Below, piece by piece: positions 1 to 41,950 of a stretch of DNA of 64,000 nt; within the stretch, counting starts at the first letter, position 1, and each line of letters opens with the position of its first letter. The stretch is from Baylisascaris procyonis (Eukaryota > Nematoda > Chromadorea > Rhabditida > Ascarididae), in NCBI GenBank assembly GCA_037389465.1, contig JAZARR010000200.1, positions 3,851,501 to 3,915,500 on the forward strand, read 5' to 3'. The position numbers and the translations under genes were made by a program. The notes beneath the pieces were generated by a model that did no database searches, was not told the DNA's origin, and was given only the letters and a program-made list of their open reading frames with translations.

Positions 1-2134
1 ATGATGATATAAACCTGCAGTGCTGATAAATGCGATACGGTACTGTAAGTTTATTTTATCTTATTTATGATATTTTCAAGAAGATTGTTTTTTCTCTAAC
101 CTACATTACTGTAGGAATTTTACATACGGTAAACACACCTTAAAAATTATATATTAAATCGAGTGCTTATAGCCATCGTTAAATTTTCTGATCTACATGA
201 GGCCATTAGAAGTTTAGCTTTTTTTCAAATGAAAATTAAACTATATATGGACGTTCCATTATGCGGAAAGAGCGCAGTCCGCGAGCATACCTCCTATCCC
301 ACATCCTTTTCTTATCGTTGTTAAGGGGTGAACCGTATATTTATTCCAAAGTTTTACCATCAATAACATAATTCGATAGGGTCGACTTTGATAAATGCCG
401 TTATGCAGGTGATGAAAATGTTTACTCATCTATGAAAATACGGATGCAACATCTTTAGAGAGAAATTTAAAAAAAAAAAAAAGAAAGAAGCAGCACAATC
501 CTTTGACGTTCTGAGTCTTAACTGCGAGCAACTTCTTATAATTATGCTAATCAGTAGCGGTTTTGACGCAGTTTGAAGCACTGCAAACGGCAAAACGAGC
601 AATGTGCCACTTTAGTCAATGACTTGACGCCCTCGAGAGATTTACATCCTTATCTTTAAGGCACATTTCAAATGCGCATAAAAATATTGCTTATTGCATT
701 GAAGTTTGAAGTTGAAATTTCTATTCCAATAGTTACGCTAATAGTCGAAACTTGTAACAAAATTGTTTTGGCTCTTTCTAATATATCATATATAGCGATT
801 TCATAAGCGTTATTAAAATTCCAACTAGTGTAACGCTATTTAACAAAACGAAAAGCAAACAACGAGTGTTCTTTTCCATTTATTTGTGAGTTATTTAAAG
901 CGCAATTTCGCGTTTTTTTTTTTGTTATTTTCTGCAATTTTGCATCATTTTTCGTTCAAAGGATGGAAAAAATCGCATAAATAATGTTTATATAAAAAGT
1001 GTTTGCGAATTGAACAATAACAAATAATTTTCACAAAGAATGCATCAATAATTCGAGCAACAATTCGAATATCAATATTACAAATTCATATACGTAATTA
1101 TTATGCAAAGATACTGAGCAATATTACACTTATACAGCGAAATATTATAATTTCTCGAAAATTTTTATTATTTATATCCTCCAAGGAGAATTTCTAAATT
1201 TCTATGTCTATTATTGAAAATTTCTATTACAAAAAATGCAAATAAAAAGAAAATATCTTTGCATTAGAAATTGAATTCATTTATGAAAACTTTAATCCGA
1301 ATAGTGCAGCCGAATGAAACAGAAGTATGAGAACACTTTGAAAGTGATTGAACTATGGATATATCCAGTTAGCGAACTATTTGTTGTAAACAAACAACGA
1401 CAGTACAGCACAAATAAAATTGGCATCGGCTGTCTATGAAGTGAGATGATTGTGACAGCCGAGTGCTTTGTGCTTTAGAATGGAAACATTTAGAGCCGGT
1501 TATATGTGCATATTTCTGCTTGAAGAGATTCCAGGTATCGACTTCGATTGTATCAAATTCTCTTATATTTTTGTGTTTCTCAAATGAATTTCTTTTTCTG
1601 AGAGAGAGAGAAAAAGAGGGCAAAGGTTTTGATTGGTTTCATTATCGATGAACGACATTATGGATAACACTTGTCAACATAAGCAACCTTTTTAAATGAG
1701 CCAGTTCTTAATTACACTCATTAAGCATACGTTAGCATATTCGCTTCTTTCTAGCGCTTTCACCTCTGATCAGTGTCGAAGCCCAAGAGAGAGAGAGAGA
1801 GAAAGAGAGGGAGAGAGGGAGAGAGAGAGGGAGAGAAATTCGTTCCATTTGAGAAAAAAGGGAGATGAATAACAAAAAATTGAAAAAAAAATCGATTTTT
1901 CACTTTTCGTTAGAAAAAAAAATAATGGAGAATATAAGTATCATAAATTAGTAGTTTGTTTTCGTTTCATGAAAAAAAAACGCGAAAATGATACAAAAAA
2001 CGCTTCGAACTGATTTTTTGATTGATAAATTTAAATTCGCCAAGAAATTTTTTCCATTTATATTTTTTAAAAAAAACTTCGAATATTTTTAAAACATCAT
2101 TTTTTATCAGATTTAATTGAAAGAAATAATAAAA
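1..2134. other. Intergenic, AT-rich, no gene seen
   Basis: No reading frame here has a codon pattern, splice sites and length that together suggest a gene. The stretch is AT-rich with short homopolymer runs. The one clear simple repeat, a GA tract, is listed separately. Regulatory sites cannot be recognised from sequence alone. Confidence 0.6.
1785..1837. repeat. (GA)n microsatellite, interrupted
   Basis: An almost pure purine tract of GA dinucleotides interrupted by AAAGAGAGGG and GGG steps, seen directly. A shorter GA run lies at about 1602-1620. Confidence 0.9.
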
Positions 2135-2426
2135 TTTGCCACCTCGTCCAACACCCTCATCAGGACAAGTGTGGCGGAACAAGTCCCGACAGTCATAAAA
2201 GGAACGACGGTGAATCGGCTCGTCAGCATCCGATGGGCAGGAGACGAGCCTAAGCCCTAACCTTCACGTGACCGACCTGCAAGAAGGAGAGACCGACCTA
2301 AAGACCACGGGAAGGAACTGGACCAGAGAGGCATTGGGTCAGAGCAGGCGGAAGCGATATGAAGAGACATGTATTCATAATGAATGCTGTGTTCATTGAA
2401 ATAAATAAATAAATAAATAAATAAAA
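2135..2426 (+). mobile_element. Probable 3' end of a non-LTR retroelement
   Basis: A sharply bounded GC-richer block in AT-rich DNA ends in a tandem AAAT tail (AAATAAATAAAT, about 2398-2424). A simple-repeat tail after a GC-rich 3' region is the usual form of 5'-truncated LINE copies, especially RTE-like ones. The frame near 2310-2350 reads NWTREALGQSRRKRYEE, which resembles the basic Trp-containing tail of RTE-type proteins, but the match is weak and no reverse transcriptase motif is present. It could equally be another repeat family. The element type is inferred; the composition and tail are seen. Confidence 0.4.
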
Positions 2427-5400
2427 TTTGAATGATTGAAAGAATTATTCGTAATTTGAATGGAATCTCTTTGGGTCGGTTCCAATTTGTAGCTAAATTA
2501 TATATTCATCTTATAACCATTTGTTTTTGCCTACAGTAATGCAAACATTTTGTTATAGTCATGAAAATACTGTAATTTATATGTCATTAGAATGTCACAA
2601 TATCGTATTTCTATCTCATGCAAAATATACAAGCTTATTTGTTTGAAAAAAACACTAAATTTTTGGCGCAAATGTCGCCCCACGAAGTACAACATAACCC
2701 AGAGGTTATGTACAGCAAATTGCTCCAAAAATGGCTCCAAAATTGCAAGAGTCGCTCACATCTTTGCTTAGAGACTTTTGTGTCACCTCTATATAATATA
2801 TCACTTTGAGTGGCAAAGATGGCTGATAAAGGCAGATATTAGACCTATTCATCGCTTAGATTACTTCGATTTAGTTTGATGTGAATTTCTGAATTTGTGA
2901 ACTTTTATGATTTAGAAATGGAAAATTTCCTTCAATGGAAATTGAAATTGAAATAAATTGAATCGTTATTGCTAATGAATGAACCAAAATGAACCCCAAT
3001 ATTAGCCAAAAGAGATATTTTAGAATTTCTAATTTAAAGTGAAATTTTTCCTCCACAAAGATTACCAATGAAAATTTTCAATAATCAAATTAAAGGTGAA
3101 GCATCATTATAAAATATAAATCGTAAACTGCAATAATGCATCAATAATGACTAAATTTTGAAAGTATCACATGGAATACAAATTTAGAAAGAAAGAATTT
3201 ATACACTACTAATAACTCCAAAAGAATCCAAAAAAATGAGAAATTTTTATTGATTTCAGAAAAATTGAAGAATAATTTCGGAAATTCTCAATATTTTTTT
3301 TTTCATAAATAATTCATAAATAATTTCAAAAAATTTCAACAATTTCAGAGAAATTCATAAATAATTTCGGAAAGTTTTTAAGAATTTCAATAAAATTCTA
3401 AAAATAATTTTCGAAATTATTATATACTACTAATAAATCCTAATCTATAATACTAATAAATCTTCAATAACGAATAGCAAAATGGCAAAATTATACTAGA
3501 AAATTAATCCATCTATAAATCTTAGCTAATATAATAGAAGACAACCCGTGTGGGGGTAAATGTAAAGAGCAATAAAAATTTTTGGAAAAATAGTGAACAC
3601 AATGGTAACAAAAAAAAAAAAAAAACAAAGTGCTCTCCATTGTTCGAATATTTCGATGTGTAAATCAATAGAAAGAAAACAAAAGAAGCCGAACAAACAT
3701 TTTTACACCACTAATGCTGTTCGGTTATTTGCATAAATTTTAAACAACACTACACATTTTGCATTCGCTCTTGCAGAGTAAGTGACTCAGATTGATATTG
3801 TTGAACGACGGAAAAAAATTCTCAACGAAAAAATTTTCCACTAGACATTCCCTATTTCAGTCATCCAACTCGAAATCGTTCTAAAATATCTTTTAGCGTC
3901 TTAAAATGAATGAAACGGGTTTCAACTCAAACCTAAAATATATTTCAGGTATCCTAAAATTAGCTGAAATTATTTACCCTTTCATCAATGTTTTTATCGT
4001 CGTAGGAGCAAAAATTTTCGAGAATTGGGTTATATTCAAAGTATTACGGTATATAGGAAGATCAGGAGCGAATGAATACCCAAAACACTGCTCTGTGCAT
4101 GAAAGTCATGAAAAGAAATCTAAGCATGAGCATTATTCAGGTTGGACTGAAAAGGATAATACAGTATAAGAATATTGCCGTACAAGAAGGAAAAGATAAC
4201 ACTGCTGAACCTTGCGTGTACAGTTTCATCACTCTGTAGTAGTTGTCTCTCAAAGATGCATCAATGAACGATGCAGATCGCAGAATCAATAGCTGCTTGA
4301 CTATCGTAGAGCAATGTTATTGGTCATCTGATCAAGCTAGTTTTTTTTTTTCTTAATACGCATAGCTGACTATCCCATTACTCATATTTTATTGTTATTT
4401 TCATCGCTGTGAGAAAAAAAAAAACTTCAAAAAATTATAGCACAAAAATTTCGGAAAAATGGAAAATTTAGATAAAAATATGGAAAATATATTTTTAAAA
4501 TTTGGAATATAAAATTGGAAATATAGAAAATAAAATTTAAAAGCATGAAAAATTAATTTTAGAGGATATTCAATTAAAAGTTGTTAGTTTGAAGTTTTTT
4601 TTCTCAGCAATCATCATAATAGAATTAATTGCCCATGTAAAGTCTATTTATCGCAAATATGATATTGGAAGCAAAAATTAAAAAAAAAAATCTATAAAAG
4701 TTTTCGAAAAGGTTATTTGCCTTTGAAGAAATTTTCCACGCCGCTAATTTGATTGATTATTTTAAATAAATGGCAAACTTTTCGGTAAAAGAAATTTGAA
4801 TAAAATATTTCTGAACATTCGACTAAGCTAATAAATCAGAAGTGTTTTTTTTTTTTACGTCGCCCAATAGTGAATGCTTCAGATTCTTTACCTTTAGCAA
4901 GCAATTGAATGGTTTATATTCACCAACGAATGATGCATTGGTCATTAGAAGTAGTGGTCACAACAACAACAACCTTCTTGCTCAAGTGCAAACTTGACGC
5001 CGATTTCAATCACAACAATACCTCTATGAGCACAATGTTTATACACGAAAAAAATATGCCAAAATATTTGAATAAACGTAAAACGGCACATAACCAGATC
5101 AGTGGTTCTTGTCGCATTTGAGCACTGCTTATCGCTGTCCCCTTTGTGAGTGTTCCAATACGTAAACGTCTCAAAAAGTTGGCATATATTCATCAAACGT
5201 TATGGAAATCCTTTATAATGATCGAAATTTCATCAGATATTTAGCTATCAAACCTAAAATTTTATTTCTAAAATTATTATTAGATTCAAGGCTATTAAGC
5301 TTTAAATTTTATTAGATTTGTATAGAAAATGTTGCATTTGTGTTTTCCAACCCTAGGACAGCCCTCTCCCCATCCTCCCTCTTCCAGGCCAATTTACTCG

Positions 5401-5920
5401 ATTCGTGTGCTGAAAATGTGCAATGAGATTCTCTAGCTTTTTTTTTGCAACATTTCAGTTATTGAAAAAAATTGTTTCGCTTTAAGGATTTGTAGCAAGA
5501 AAATCCAATCGATGAGATTACTTTTATCAACTAAAAACAACTTGCCTAAAAAAATAAAAAATCGTTTGGTGAATTCAACAGCCGTCATCCTGATAACTTC
5601 AGTTTAGTATAAGAAGTTCTTCGCTGAGAGCACCCTAAGACTAGCTCATGCGATATGTTTTTTCGAGTTTTTTAAATCGCCATTATATAAAATTTTATCA
5701 CTATTACAAATAATTTTTGATATCATTGCAATGAAATTTACAACGTTTAGAAATAAATTTTGCAACGAATGCAATGAATTCAATGACCGTTGCAAATCAA
5801 TTTTGCTAATAATGCAATAGTGCAATGTGTTTATCGGGCAATATTTGTTACCTAATAGTGTCATCGAATATGTACAACAATTGCAGCAGAATTCAAATAC
5901 GCAAAACGCCGTGAATAGCG
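2427..5920. other. Intergenic, no supported gene
   Basis: AT-rich with many A and T runs. About 3236-3420 holds a degenerate repeat of AATTTC, GGAAA and AATTCATAAAT blocks. Two short plus-strand open frames, 2618-2809 (63 codons) and 3906-4169 (87 codons, with a hydrophobic middle), have some coding character but no splice or homology support, so I do not call them. About 5340-5400 is a pyrimidine-rich patch. The end of this stretch is presumably the promoter and 5' leader of the small secreted-protein gene starting at 5921. Confidence 0.5.
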
Positions 5921-8501
5921 ATGAATTATATTTGCGTGATCGTTTTGATTTCAATTATTGCACAGATTGGCAATGCGATATTTGGCGGTTTCGGATTAGG
6001 CTGTTGCTCGTGTTGCACTCCATGCTGTTGTCCTTATTGGTGTGGTGGTAGTATAGCTTTCCAGGTTGGTTGCATTAAACGTTACTTTTTTTATTACCTT
6101 TGTCAAATGGTTGTTAACGTTGCATTAGTTACACGTCGGTCAGCATCCGCATTATCTTTCTAACTTTCTACGATCGTCGTCGTCTCGCTTAAAATCTTTA
6201 TTCTCCTTTCTCCGCACCCCTCCCCTCCCTTCTCTCCTCTCCACCTCGTGTTCCCCGATTGCGCTCACAGAATTATTTACAGGTTTTTAGATAGCCAGAT
6301 TGTTATCCCTTTGGCTAATTTCCTCGTTGGTTGCAATTATTGCATAGGTTGCTAATACCTTTGATGGGGGGAACAGATTATCAGTATATTTCACGTTGAA
6401 ATTTTCATTTTTCTTCGAATTTTCGCAAAAAAAAATTTACTGAAATCACTCTTCTGAGAACGTTTATTTGAAAAAAAGAAAAACATTTCGAGAATTTCTA
6501 TGAACTATTCGATTTTTGCTAAATATTTGACGTTTTATGAATTTTTCTTGCATATTTTTTAGTAAAAATTTTCATCATTACAAAGAAAATGAAATTTCCA
6601 AGAGACGAACACTTCCGTGCCGTTGAATATTCAATTATACCACACGTATAGGTTTTAAATAGGCATTCATTTCATAAATGATTCGCATATTTCGACTAAA
6701 ATTTTGCTCACATAATGAAAATCGATTGTTTCAAAAAAAAACCTCTTAGAAATTTTAAAGAAATTAAATACGCCATAGTGAGACATAATAAAAATTCTAA
6801 TTTCGATAGCTAATCTTAAATTCGCAAAAAAAAAAGGATTTGCTCTCAAAGTTGATAGGGTTTAGACGTCGAATTTTCGAAGCATTTAAAAAATTAATCA
6901 ATATTCAAAAAAATGTTTGACTCATTCATGGATATTTCCCCGGCAAATCAGATTTCAAACAAAAAAAAAATTGAATATATTTTCAAAATCAACACAATAA
7001 ATTGATATAGGAAAGTTATATTTAATGAGCAATTGAAAATGTGTATGCATTTTTATTGATCGGTCTTATAGACCATAACAACAACAGCAGCCCCAACAAC
7101 AACGACAGCGGCTCCTGCAGTGTTCCCATTAGGCGGCTTGTGTTGCGCGCCGATTGCGACGTTAGTTACCACTTTCTATATTCATTTATAGCCAGGTATA
7201 TGTATATCCGGGTATACGTATATCCAAGTACACAATATCGATAGTAATATAATATTTATTCCCCGAGATAGACAAATATATAGAAGTTGTCGTTTAAGAA
7301 TATCACAAAAGCATTATTGTAGTTATCATTGAAATTGAGTAATATAAAAAGGAAAACGAGCGATATATTCACCATTGTTTCATTTAGTGACCACTTCAAA
7401 GACGTTGAATAGTGTCGAAAGGGATTACAATGGCATATTGCGTTAACTGAAACAACAGCTGCATTATACTTTTTTGAATATCAATACGAATTGCTAATAA
7501 ATGGCAGAAATCTATTCACTTATTTGTTCCTTATTGATTTTTCAATTATTTGCATAATTACTTATTTTTTAATTATTTGCATAATTACTTATTTTTTAAT
7601 TATTTGCATAATTACTTATTTTTTAATTATTTGCATAATTACTTAAACTTTATTTGATCTTTCATTGATTTTCTTCTTCCTACTTATAAACAGTATAAGT
7701 AAAAAACGCTACAAGTTTTTTTTTTATTTCCTTGTAAGCAATTGCTCGTGCAAAGAAAATTACCAAAAGCGCCAAATGCAATAGATTGATTTCTTTATTA
7801 TTCTGCTAGCTTGATCTCATCTTCGAGTCGACATCACTTATGCATAACATTCAATTATTTTTTAGTTCATTGGCATCAACTATGAGTGTTGTTAAAATTG
7901 CTGAAGTTGTTCTACATATTAAATGATGAAGTGACGTGATGAAGGTCATGCTTAAACATTAAATTTGCCTAGTGTCATCATTAAAGAAAACTTCAGGACG
8001 TAACTTAAGGTCGCTGAGTAGTTCTTGAACTTCAGAAAATACTTCCCAAAACTCCACAATAAAATACTCGACAAATATGAGGAATTTTGGATTCATTTAA
8101 AGTCAATTTTTGCCTATTACAAACAAAACAATAAATAAATGTTCAGCAATACTTTTTTCCATCGCTAATATAAGTGTATCATAGTCAGATCTATCGTTGT
8201 ATCGTAGATCACTGAGACGTTATTGTTACATAGTCAAATAGCTGTCTACAAATTATACTATATTCTTATATATTGCTTAACTATTTTAAATTTTACGATT
8301 ATTTATTATTGTTTTATAAATATTGGAAATATATTTCCAATTGATTTACATTTTTTACATTATTACTTTCATATTTTATTATTAACTATACAAAAATCAT
8401 AGTATTTTTACAGCTCGTGTTGCTGCTGTCCTTGTTGTGGAGGAAGCTTTGGTGGATTCGGTGGTTTCGGTGGATTTGGTGGTTTCGGCGGTTTTGGATA
8501 A
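5921..8501 (+). CDS. Small secreted Cys/Gly-rich protein, three exons
   Basis: Exons are 5921-6064, 7072-7160 and 8414-8501, with phases 0, 2 and 1 agreeing. Donors are GTTGGT and GTTAGT; acceptors are CTTATAG and TTTTTACAG. The product is 106 residues. Residues 1-19 are a signal peptide (MNYICVIVLISIIAQIGNA). Residues 20-48 are a Gly/Cys block with CCSCCTPCCCPYWC. Exon 2 is a Thr/Ala/Pro linker (TTTAAPTTTTAAPA) plus a CC pair. Exon 3 gives SCCCCPCC followed by five FGG repeats and FG. The signal peptide implies secretion. Clustered cysteines with FGG repeats resemble structural, cuticle-associated or antimicrobial Gly/Cys-rich peptides, but I recognise no named family. Cysteine adjacency argues for metal binding or dense disulphide bonding; this is inference. 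The ATG is the first in frame and puts the signal peptide at the N-terminus. Introns are 1,007 and 1,253 bases. Confidence 0.75.
7544..7645. repeat. 27-bp tandem repeat, about 3.8 copies, in an intron
   Basis: Successive copies begin at 7544, 7571, 7598 and 7625 with the core AATTATTTGCATAATTACTT. The full units are essentially identical, so the array is young or homogenised. The core TTATTTGCATAATTA contains ATTTGCAT, an octamer-like motif bound by POU factors in animals. It sits in the second intron of the small secreted-protein gene. Confidence 0.9.
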
Positions 8502-10382
8502 GGCTCTCAATGTTGCGGCTATTTATGTGGAGGTTGATTTGGAATGAAAAAAAAAATCATTGAAACAATGTGAAAATTTTATTGCTAAATCTATGTGTGT
8601 TGTGAGTGAGCATAAATATATTCTAAATTCGTTCATATATCTCAGCAAGAGCATTATAAATGTTTGCAAATTTTACTGAGAACTTCCAATGGCCATTTTT
8701 TTTTTTACAACTGAAAGAATTTTCCCTCAGAAAATATGTTGGAAATTTTCATCATTTGTGTGCGCAAAAAATTGAAAAGTTGCCGAATGTTTTCCAGTTA
8801 TACATTGTGGTATCTTTATATAGCGACTGAAGGAGATGAATACATTCGATTGGAAGTTGCTGAGAGGGAAGAATTTACCGACTTTTTTTATTTCCTTGTG
8901 ACTAATTACCCGAGAGAACAGAATTATCGAAAACATCCAATATGATGCTAAGCCTTTCTCCTGGTTTGATCTCATCTTAGAGTGAGCATCGTTTAGCATA
9001 ACATTCGATGCATTCTTTTAGTTCATTAGCATTAACTATGATACTTCATAAAATTTTATTCCATTTCACTATGAGTGAAAATTTTTCTAAATCTTTTCAC
9101 GGAAAACTACGATAATTTACTATTTTTTCTAAGCAATAAGGTTTATAGCGTTTATTGGTTTATGAAATCGATGCGTTCTCGAGGATAACGAAATTTATGG
9201 AAAAGATAGGATTATTTAATTGGTAACTTTCAAAATTAACGCAAATCTGAGATAGAAGTGAAGAAGCGATGGGCAAAAATATTAGAGAAAGAGCTAGTAA
9301 GGAGAATTTTATGCTTTTCAAAAATTGACCGATTGTTCTATTTCAGATTTGCGTGCAATTTTCTAAATGCATTGCGCCTATAAGCTGCATTATATTTTAT
9401 TATTTCTTAATATGTACCCGTATGGGAAAGAGGCTCTTATATAGGAATCTTTCGTTGATAAAAGCCTTTTGATCATCACAATTCGCCAAGAAATGTGTGC
9501 ATTAGAGAATCGCTTATAGGGTGTTGTTATATGCAAAACAAGTACGGTGCGTTTGGTTGGCTAATGAAACAGGTCGATGATGAGTGAGTGAGTCGAAAAA
9601 AAACCTTAATAAATTCGCAAATCTGATTGAGCGAGCAGTTTCTAAACGATCGAAATGAGACGCAATCTAATATGCCAAATGACTATAGCCTCATGGGTCA
9701 CACCTATTTCTTTCACCAACATATGCTTATTTTTCAACTAGTAGATCCCTTTTATTATGCAACGCATGGCATCTATTCGATATTTTTGTGCTGCAAAAGT
9801 TAACAGGAAGTATTGTGAAGAGGCGGTAAAAATAGACGCTAGTTAATTGCCAATTCGAGCATTCCTCGCAATCGACTTGCTTAGAGTAAGCCATTTACGA
9901 GGTTTGAAATGCATATTTGTTCGTGGGTGTTTTATAGGAACCTTATTGATGTGACGTTTCGATATTTCCGCTTAGCAGAATAATGCTGTTATCTTTGCTG
10001 GGATCAAAACGACGGTCGCCGTCTCGTATTCGGTCGGAATTCTAGAGCTCGCCAATTTAGGAGAAACCGTGATAGAGAAATAAGGGAGGTATCGTTGTAG
10101 AGATGATTCAAAAAACAAATTTCCTTAGAGAATATTTATGCATTTATTTGTTTAAATAAATAAATAAATAATTAAATAAAGAGTTTTGAGGATCAAAGAT
10201 GAAAAAGAGGCTAAAGTAATACAATCTCGAAATTTCTAACGTTATCATCGATGAGAGGTGTGTATGGCGATCTCTTAAGTAGCTTGTTGACGTATTTTCG
10301 CTAAATCTCTGTGCTCTGGTACGATGATGACTTATTGTGATGATATATACGACCAGATGTGAAAGATTCATTTTATGCTCAG
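8502..10382. other. Intergenic, no supported gene
   Basis: This begins with the 3' flank of the small secreted-protein gene; the reading frame stays open 11 further codons after the stop (see findings). The rest is AT-rich and non-coding. A GC-richer patch at about 9,990-10,090 is open in two plus-strand frames without splice support. A TTTA/AAAT simple repeat lies at about 10143-10180. The minus-strand frame at 8727-8999 has no coding character. Confidence 0.5.
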
Positions 10383-10960
10383 TGGGGTGCTGCAGGGTAG
10401 CATTCTGGGGTGCCGCAAGGTAGCATTCTGGGGTGCCGCAGGGTAGCACTCTGGGCCGCCGCAAGATAAGCATTCTGGGGTGCCGCAGGGTAGCACTCTG
10501 GGCCGCCGCAAGGTAGCATTCTGGGGTGCCGCAGGGTAGCACTCTGGGCTGCCGCAGGGTAGCACTCTGGGCTGCCGCAGGGTAGTATTCTGGGGTGCCA
10601 CAGGGTAGCACTCTGGGCTGCCGCAGGGTAGCAGTCTGGGCTGCCGCAGGGTAGTATTCTGGGGTGCCACAGGATAGTATTCCGGGTGCCGCAGGATAGC
10701 ATTCTGTGGTCTCTTCTATTTCTGCTTTATGTAAATGACTTTCCAGAGAATTTGCTAAGTTGCTACAAGCATTATGCTAATGATGTGATAATATACAGAT
10801 CTGTTATTGAGCCCCAACTCGTTTATAACGAACGTATTATGTCAAGACATCGTTTCATCGAAAGAATGGTCACAGTTATGGAAGCTTGTTATATCCGCTG
10901 AAAAACGCTTTTTCTAATATATGGATTTGTCGGTTGAATGTCCATTTATCGACTATGACT
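10345..10960 (+). pseudogene. Decayed LINE (CR1/Jockey-like) reverse transcriptase
   Basis: At 10,686 the frame reads PQDSILWSLLFLLYVNDFPE and then YANDVIIYRS. These match the family pattern GVPQGSxLGPLLFLxYINDLP and the catalytic YADD box, with the first Asp of the box changed to Asn (YAND), so it is dead. After a frameshift, WSQLWKLVISAEK at about 10,868-10,906 matches the next RT block, usually written W..W.L..N..K. Left of the array, LSGVLQGSILG preserves the upstream side of the same motif. The piece is short and interrupted by the minisatellite. It is a relic of a non-LTR element, not a host gene. Confidence 0.7.
10383..10706 (+). repeat. 23-bp minisatellite built from an RT motif
   Basis: About fourteen tandem copies of a 23-bp GC-rich unit, for example GGGTAGCATTCTGGGGTGCC plus GCA, with variants CACTCTGGGCTGCC and TATTCTGGGGTGCCAC and one 24-bp unit. 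Read as GGG GTG CCG CAG GGT AGC ATT CTG, the unit encodes GVPQGSIL, the conserved segment just before the catalytic motif in LINE reverse transcriptases. The same sequence occurs once more at the array's right edge, where it joins the RT-like frame. 23 is not a multiple of three, so each unit shifts frame and the array cannot encode a working enzyme. Confidence 0.9.
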
Positions 10961-11655
10961 AATTATGACATGTTCATTTCGGTATTCCTATGTGCTTCTG
11001 TTACTCATAATCTTTGGTCTTTGCTTTCGTTAACCACCTTTTGCGTTTCTAAACGCATGATTATGTGAGTGTTTGTACTTATATATGCTTTATTGCTTTC
11101 CACTATATTTAACCGATTAGACGTATAATTCGATGCTTTCTTTGTTATATAAATAGAGGTGTCTATTACATTACTTGTGTTGATGTTGATGCCAGTCTCT
11201 TCCCATATGGATTATGGTTTACCTTTGTGCATAAAGGGCATAAATAGGCTGTAGTCTTGCTTGCTAATCAGCGTATCGTCTCGTGGTTGTTGTTGCTCAT
11301 AGTAAACGAGCTTCTTTGCTTCGATGAGGGTCTTCAGGAATTCAAAATTTAGAAGTCTTCGAAATCGGGCAATATGGCCCTTCCTTGAAAGATATTGTAT
11401 TTTCTTTATCTGCTGCTTCAGAGAAATTATTCATTATTCACCCAAGCTATACGAATCATACATTTTCAGGTGATTTCTTATGCAATTTCTCAAATATTTT
11501 TTATGCGTTGCAACGATTATTTGCAATTATGCTTCATTTTATTGGTCAACCCAGATTTCAGTCGCTTAAACGTCTCAGTTAGTTCGTTCGTCGTGTCAAT
11601 CGATCGCTATCTCTGAGAGGGTTCTGCAGAGAATTGCAGCTTTCTGGCAACAACA
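10961..11655. other. Upstream flank and 5' leader of topoisomerase II
   Basis: No gene is seen. Plus-strand frames at 11385-11616 are short and lack splice support. The last hundred bases are the 5' leader of the topoisomerase gene, with an in-frame TGA at 11614-11616 ahead of its ATG. Confidence 0.5.
11548..11562 (+). promoter_or_regulatory. Possible spliced-leader acceptor for topoisomerase II
   Basis: AACCCAGATTTCAG ends at 11561, about 95 bases ahead of the ATG, and matches the TTTCAG consensus. If the organism is a nematode this could be the trans-splice site. It could instead be an ordinary acceptor of an untranslated first exon, or chance. Confidence 0.3.

Positions 11656-41950
<30,295 letters not shown>

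Noticed and set aside
10144..10702. Three long minus-strand frames of Cys/Pro/Ala repeats (MLPCGTPECYPAA type)
   Set aside because: They are the antisense reading of the 23-bp minisatellite; a period not divisible by three keeps all three frames open without meaning.
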